Origin: Caldisphaera sp046536515
GTDB lineage: Archaea; Thermoproteota; Thermoprotei_A; Sulfolobales; Acidilobaceae
NCBI RefSeq assembly: GCF_046536515.1
Contig: NZ_JAWDMQ010000060.1
Coordinates: 1-7,499 of the forward strand
DNA: 7,499 nucleotides
Reading direction: 5' to 3'
Part shown: piece by piece, positions 5,289-7,499 of the stretch
Layout of the letters: each line of letters opens with the position of its first letter
Position numbering within the stretch: the stretch's first letter is position 1
Program-made: the position numbers and the translations under genes
Notes under the pieces: model-generated
The model's database searches: none
Told to the model about the DNA's origin: nothing
What the model saw: only the letters and a program-made list of their open reading frames with translations

Positions 5289-5813
5289 TTATGGTAATAC
5301 ATATCCAATTGATCCAGCAAAGGCTAATATTAAAAATAGAAAACCATCTATAGCAGAAAATATTCCAGCTATTTTAGCATAAGTAGCTTTGCCTGTATAG
5401 CCATGAATTGATAAAAACACCGTTACAGGGACTAAGAAATATAATATAATAGAAATGAAAATTAAACCATGTATGGCAGTGTATGTAGCAAACATAGCAA
5501 ATATTATACCAGTAAACCATAGAGCATGCTGTATAATATACATGTTAGTTCCGCCTAATATTAATGCTATCGATATCATCCATAGCAACAAAACAAAAGC
5601 AGCAGCAACGGTTGCATCAAATACAGCAGCGTCTTGAATAACAAAGGCTAATGCAAGAGTTTCCATTATCGCGCCGCTCAATATAACTATTCCAAAATCT
5701 TTAGGATTATTTTTAGCTCCACCAACACCCATATTAACAAAGCCTATAATTAAAGTCATAACACCGGCTTCCCAAAAAAGAGTATTCATAGCTGTGCTAG
5801 CTAATGCACCCAA
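5289..5813 (-). CDS. Six-helix membrane protein, possibly a remote acetate-uptake (GPR1/FUN34/YaaH) relative
   Basis: A 174-residue, very hydrophobic protein with about six membrane helices (near 12-32, 40-60, 66-88, 92-112, 114-134, 146-170). Its size and helix count suit the GPR1/FUN34/YaaH and AmiS/UreI groups of small-solute channels. One stretch, VFDATVAAAFVLLLWMIS (64-81), vaguely recalls the NTFGATAF...FW region of the first group, but the asparagine-rich N-terminal motif of that family is absent, so the relation is a guess. It lies 129 bases downstream of the nitric oxide reductase gene on the same strand and could be an accessory or anchor subunit, or independent. The TTG at 5813 is preferred because GGTGA (5821-5825) precedes it by seven bases. 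It appears to have its own promoter and is followed directly by the tandem T7 terminator. Confidence 0.8.
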   Translation of the reverse strand: MGALASTAMNTLFWEAGVMTLIIGFVNMGVGGAKNNPKDFGIVILSGAIMETLALAFVIQDAAVFDATVAAAFVLLLWMISIALILGGTNMYIIQHALWFTGIIFAMFATYTAIHGLIFISIILYFLVPVTVFLSIHGYTGKATYAKIAGIFSAIDGFLFLILAFAGSIGYVLP

Positions 5814-5846
5814 CTTTGTTTCACCAATTTATTAAAAATTAATGTA

Positions 5847-5855
5847 ATATATAAA
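5847..5855 (-). promoter_or_regulatory. Candidate TATA box for the six-helix protein gene
   Basis: On the minus strand TTTATATAT is centred near 5851, about 38 bases before the TTG at 5813. A start site about 27 bases downstream would fall at about 5825, the first base of the GGTGA ribosome-binding site. This argues that the gene can be transcribed apart from the nitric oxide reductase gene upstream. Confidence 0.5.
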
Positions 5856-5942
5856 TTTAACTATATTAAAAATATTAAATGAAATTTTCCCACCAACATT
5901 TAACCAGTTACAAAAATAATATTATTTATTGGAGATTAACCA

Positions 5943-7499
5943 TTAATACTTTATAGATCTAGGGAATCTAACCAACATCAATAATATTATTATAGCTATC
6001 GCTGATGCAGCGACCAGATCACCAATCATTCTTAACCAAATTAAATTCTGAACTATTTGAATATTCCAGAACCCCAAACGGCCATTAGGTGTTGTCAATG
6101 TTTTTATATACCAAAATCCATATTTAAGTTCGTAAATCCATTGCAGTATGCCTAATGGTAATAAAGAAATTAATGCTTGTAAATAAAATCCTATAGTATA
6201 AACAACAGATGCTACTCCTAAATATTTTAGATCTCTTTCATTAAATCCTCCTGATAAAGTATAGGCTACGACCCACATTAATATAGTTGGTAATCCATAG
6301 GCTAATGGAAATGCTAAGTGTGCGTGAGCCATAGTAAATTGCAAATCATGAGTAAAGTAATTAATTATAGGAGCATTAATTAAACCTGCTCCAAAAACTG
6401 TTACTCCTACACTTCCACCTATTCCTGCAGATAAAACAAATGTTATTAAGGTCTTTTGGAACTGGTTTAATTTGTTTCCTTTATTTCTTCTAGCTGCTAA
6501 AATTACATAACCCATAGCCATACCTAATGGGATAGCCTCTAAAACACTTAATATAGCACCTATATACATCCATACCACTGGGAAACCTGTCCAATAATAG
6601 TGATGAGCTGTACCAATCATACCAGTTAGTACCTCTGTTACAGCATCTATAGCTACAACAGTTTTTGCTAAACCAGCTGGAATTAGTCCTTGTAAAACCA
6701 ATAGTAATGCAAGCACAGCTATTACAATACCCGGCCAGAAACCTTCCACATTTGCATGCACAAATATCCACCTGAAGAACTCATCTTCAGTAAAGTATGG
6801 AAAAGGCTTTACTATTGGTAATGCGCCGATAAAGATACCTATTGCATCTCCTGCAATTAAGTATGATAAAACTTTGGCAAAAGGTTTAAGCAAATCAACT
6901 GTTATTTTTGATGCTTTATAAAATAGATATGAAACATAACCTAAAAGAAAAGTAATTAATAATAACCAAAATGAACCAACTTCTATTACATCTCTTCCCT
7001 GAGCTCCGAATATAAACCACCATGGAGAAGGTATTAATTGTAGATAACTTGCCCATAATCCGAACAATGAGCCTAATGCAGTGAATAAACCTAATATTAT
7101 GACAGTAATCATTGTTTTTCTAGATATATTTAGTCCAAAGTAAGGTAAAACAAATAATGAAAACATTATCCATGTTAATGAGATCCAATATATAGCTAAC
7201 CATATATGCAATCCCCTTGCAACATTAAATGGTAAGACAGATAAAAGATTTAAACCATATAAAATAGGCGTAGAATATAAGTGCATAACATATGCCCCTA
7301 ATAAACCTTGTACTCCAGAGCCAAGAGCAGCTATAAGCATAACCCATAATGCTAGCCTTTGTGTTTTGTTAGGTTTAGGTAAATCAATTTTCACTACAGG
7401 GTCATTCCAATGCGATATCAATTCTCTAATTATATATATTATAAGAGGTATCCCTACAGCAAAAATAGCTCCTACCATAGCAAATGTAGAGAAATAAAC
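5943..7499 (-). CDS. norB: Nitric oxide reductase, quinol-type catalytic subunit, missing its N-terminus (runs off the right edge)
   Basis: A heme-copper oxidase superfamily membrane protein that reduces 2 NO to N2O. The frame stays open to the edge: seven codons (VYFSTFA) precede the ATG at 7478, so that ATG is probably not the start and the N-terminal part, including the soluble domain of quinol-type enzymes, lies outside. Counting from ATG 7478: His91 (ARGLHIWLAI) and His387 should bind low-spin heme b, and His385 (MAHAHLAF) heme b3. His241 (FVHANVEGFW), His292 and His293 (GTAHHYYW) should bind the non-heme iron, with Glu245 and Glu314 (SVLEAIPLG) as the conserved glutamates. Glu in place of the oxidase Tyr, with the HHYYW motif, separates it from O2-reducing oxidases. 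The spacings 241-245-292/293-314 equal those of P. aeruginosa NorB (207-211-258/259-280). About 13 membrane helices are visible. It would take electrons from membrane quinol. Confidence 0.92.
   Translation of the reverse strand, partial: VYFSTFAMVGAIFAVGIPLIIYIIRELISHWNDPVVKIDLPKPNKTQRLALWVMLIAALGSGVQGLLGAYVMHLYSTPILYGLNLLSVLPFNVARGLHIWLAIYWISLTWIMFSLFVLPYFGLNISRKTMITVIILGLFTALGSLFGLWASYLQLIPSPWWFIFGAQGRDVIEVGSFWLLLITFLLGYVSYLFYKASKITVDLLKPFAKVLSYLIAGDAIGIFIGALPIVKPFPYFTEDEFFRWIFVHANVEGFWPGIVIAVLALLLVLQGLIPAGLAKTVVAIDAVTEVLTGMIGTAHHYYWTGFPVVWMYIGAILSVLEAIPLGMAMGYVILAARRNKGNKLNQFQKTLITFVLSAGIGGSVGVTVFGAGLINAPIINYFTHDLQFTMAHAHLAFPLAYGLPTILMWVVAYTLSGGFNERDLKYLGVASVVYTIGFYLQALISLLPLGILQWIYELKYGFWYIKTLTTPNGRLGFWNIQIVQNLIWLRMIGDLVAASAIAIIILLMLVRFPRSIKY

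Noticed and set aside
5455..5637. Plus-strand open frame over the six-helix protein gene
   Set aside because: It is antisense to a well-supported gene with a ribosome-binding site, and has no start signal of its own.
5914..5935. AATAATATTATT palindrome and T5 after the NO reductase stop, as a terminator hairpin
   Set aside because: The stem is only A-T pairs and the T run is five bases; in such AT-rich DNA it is too weak to call, though termination there is possible.
6490..6771. Cys-rich open frame in another minus-strand frame within the NO reductase gene
   Set aside because: It is a frame shadow of the reductase; the cysteines come from out-of-frame reading of Ala and Leu codons, with no ribosome-binding site.

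Overview
The window looks like chromosome from an AT-rich, heat-loving archaeon, most likely a member of the Sulfolobales. The case rests on: an archaeal MEMO/isopentenyl phosphate kinase gene pair; frequent TTG starts preceded by GGTGA/GAGGT-type Shine-Dalgarno sites; TATA boxes about 25-30 bases before start codons (short-leader or leaderless mRNAs); T-tract terminators; a crenarchaeal-style small VKOR; and a quinol-type nitric oxide reductase. No rRNA, tRNA or CRISPR array was seen. The order is inferred from gene content and style, not from a search.

Layout. (1) 1-178, minus strand: the N-terminal third or less of an aldo/keto reductase that runs off the left edge. (2) 179-459: an AT-rich divergent intergenic region with promoters for both sides. 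(3) 460-2921, plus strand: a three-gene unit, MEMO-family protein, an unusual 254-residue protein that looks like a degenerate GHMP kinase, and isopentenyl phosphate kinase. These belong to or travel with archaeal isoprenoid (membrane lipid) synthesis. (4) 2908-3510, minus: an isochorismatase-fold hydrolase overlapping the kinase gene tail to tail by 14 bases. (5) 3511-4121: a divergent promoter region, then a GC-rich hairpin resembling the right end of an IS200/IS605-type element, then a VKOR-family disulfide-forming membrane protein whose ribosome-binding site lies inside that hairpin. (6) 4123-5214, minus: two membrane proteins, a glycosylation-rich two-anchor protein and a DUF998 protein. 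(7) 5257-5288: a perfect tandem 16-base repeat with T7 tracts, probably the terminator of the gene before it. (8) 5289-7499, minus: a six-helix membrane protein downstream of a nitric oxide reductase catalytic subunit. The reductase has all its metal ligands but its N-terminus lies beyond the right edge.

How the parts may work together. The left half is lipid-precursor metabolism. The right half is almost entirely membrane proteins, with redox functions at both ends (disulfide formation by VKOR, NO reduction by the reductase). The points most worth following are the hairpin that could mask the VKOR ribosome-binding site, and the catalytically doubtful GHMP-like protein held between MEMO and IPK.
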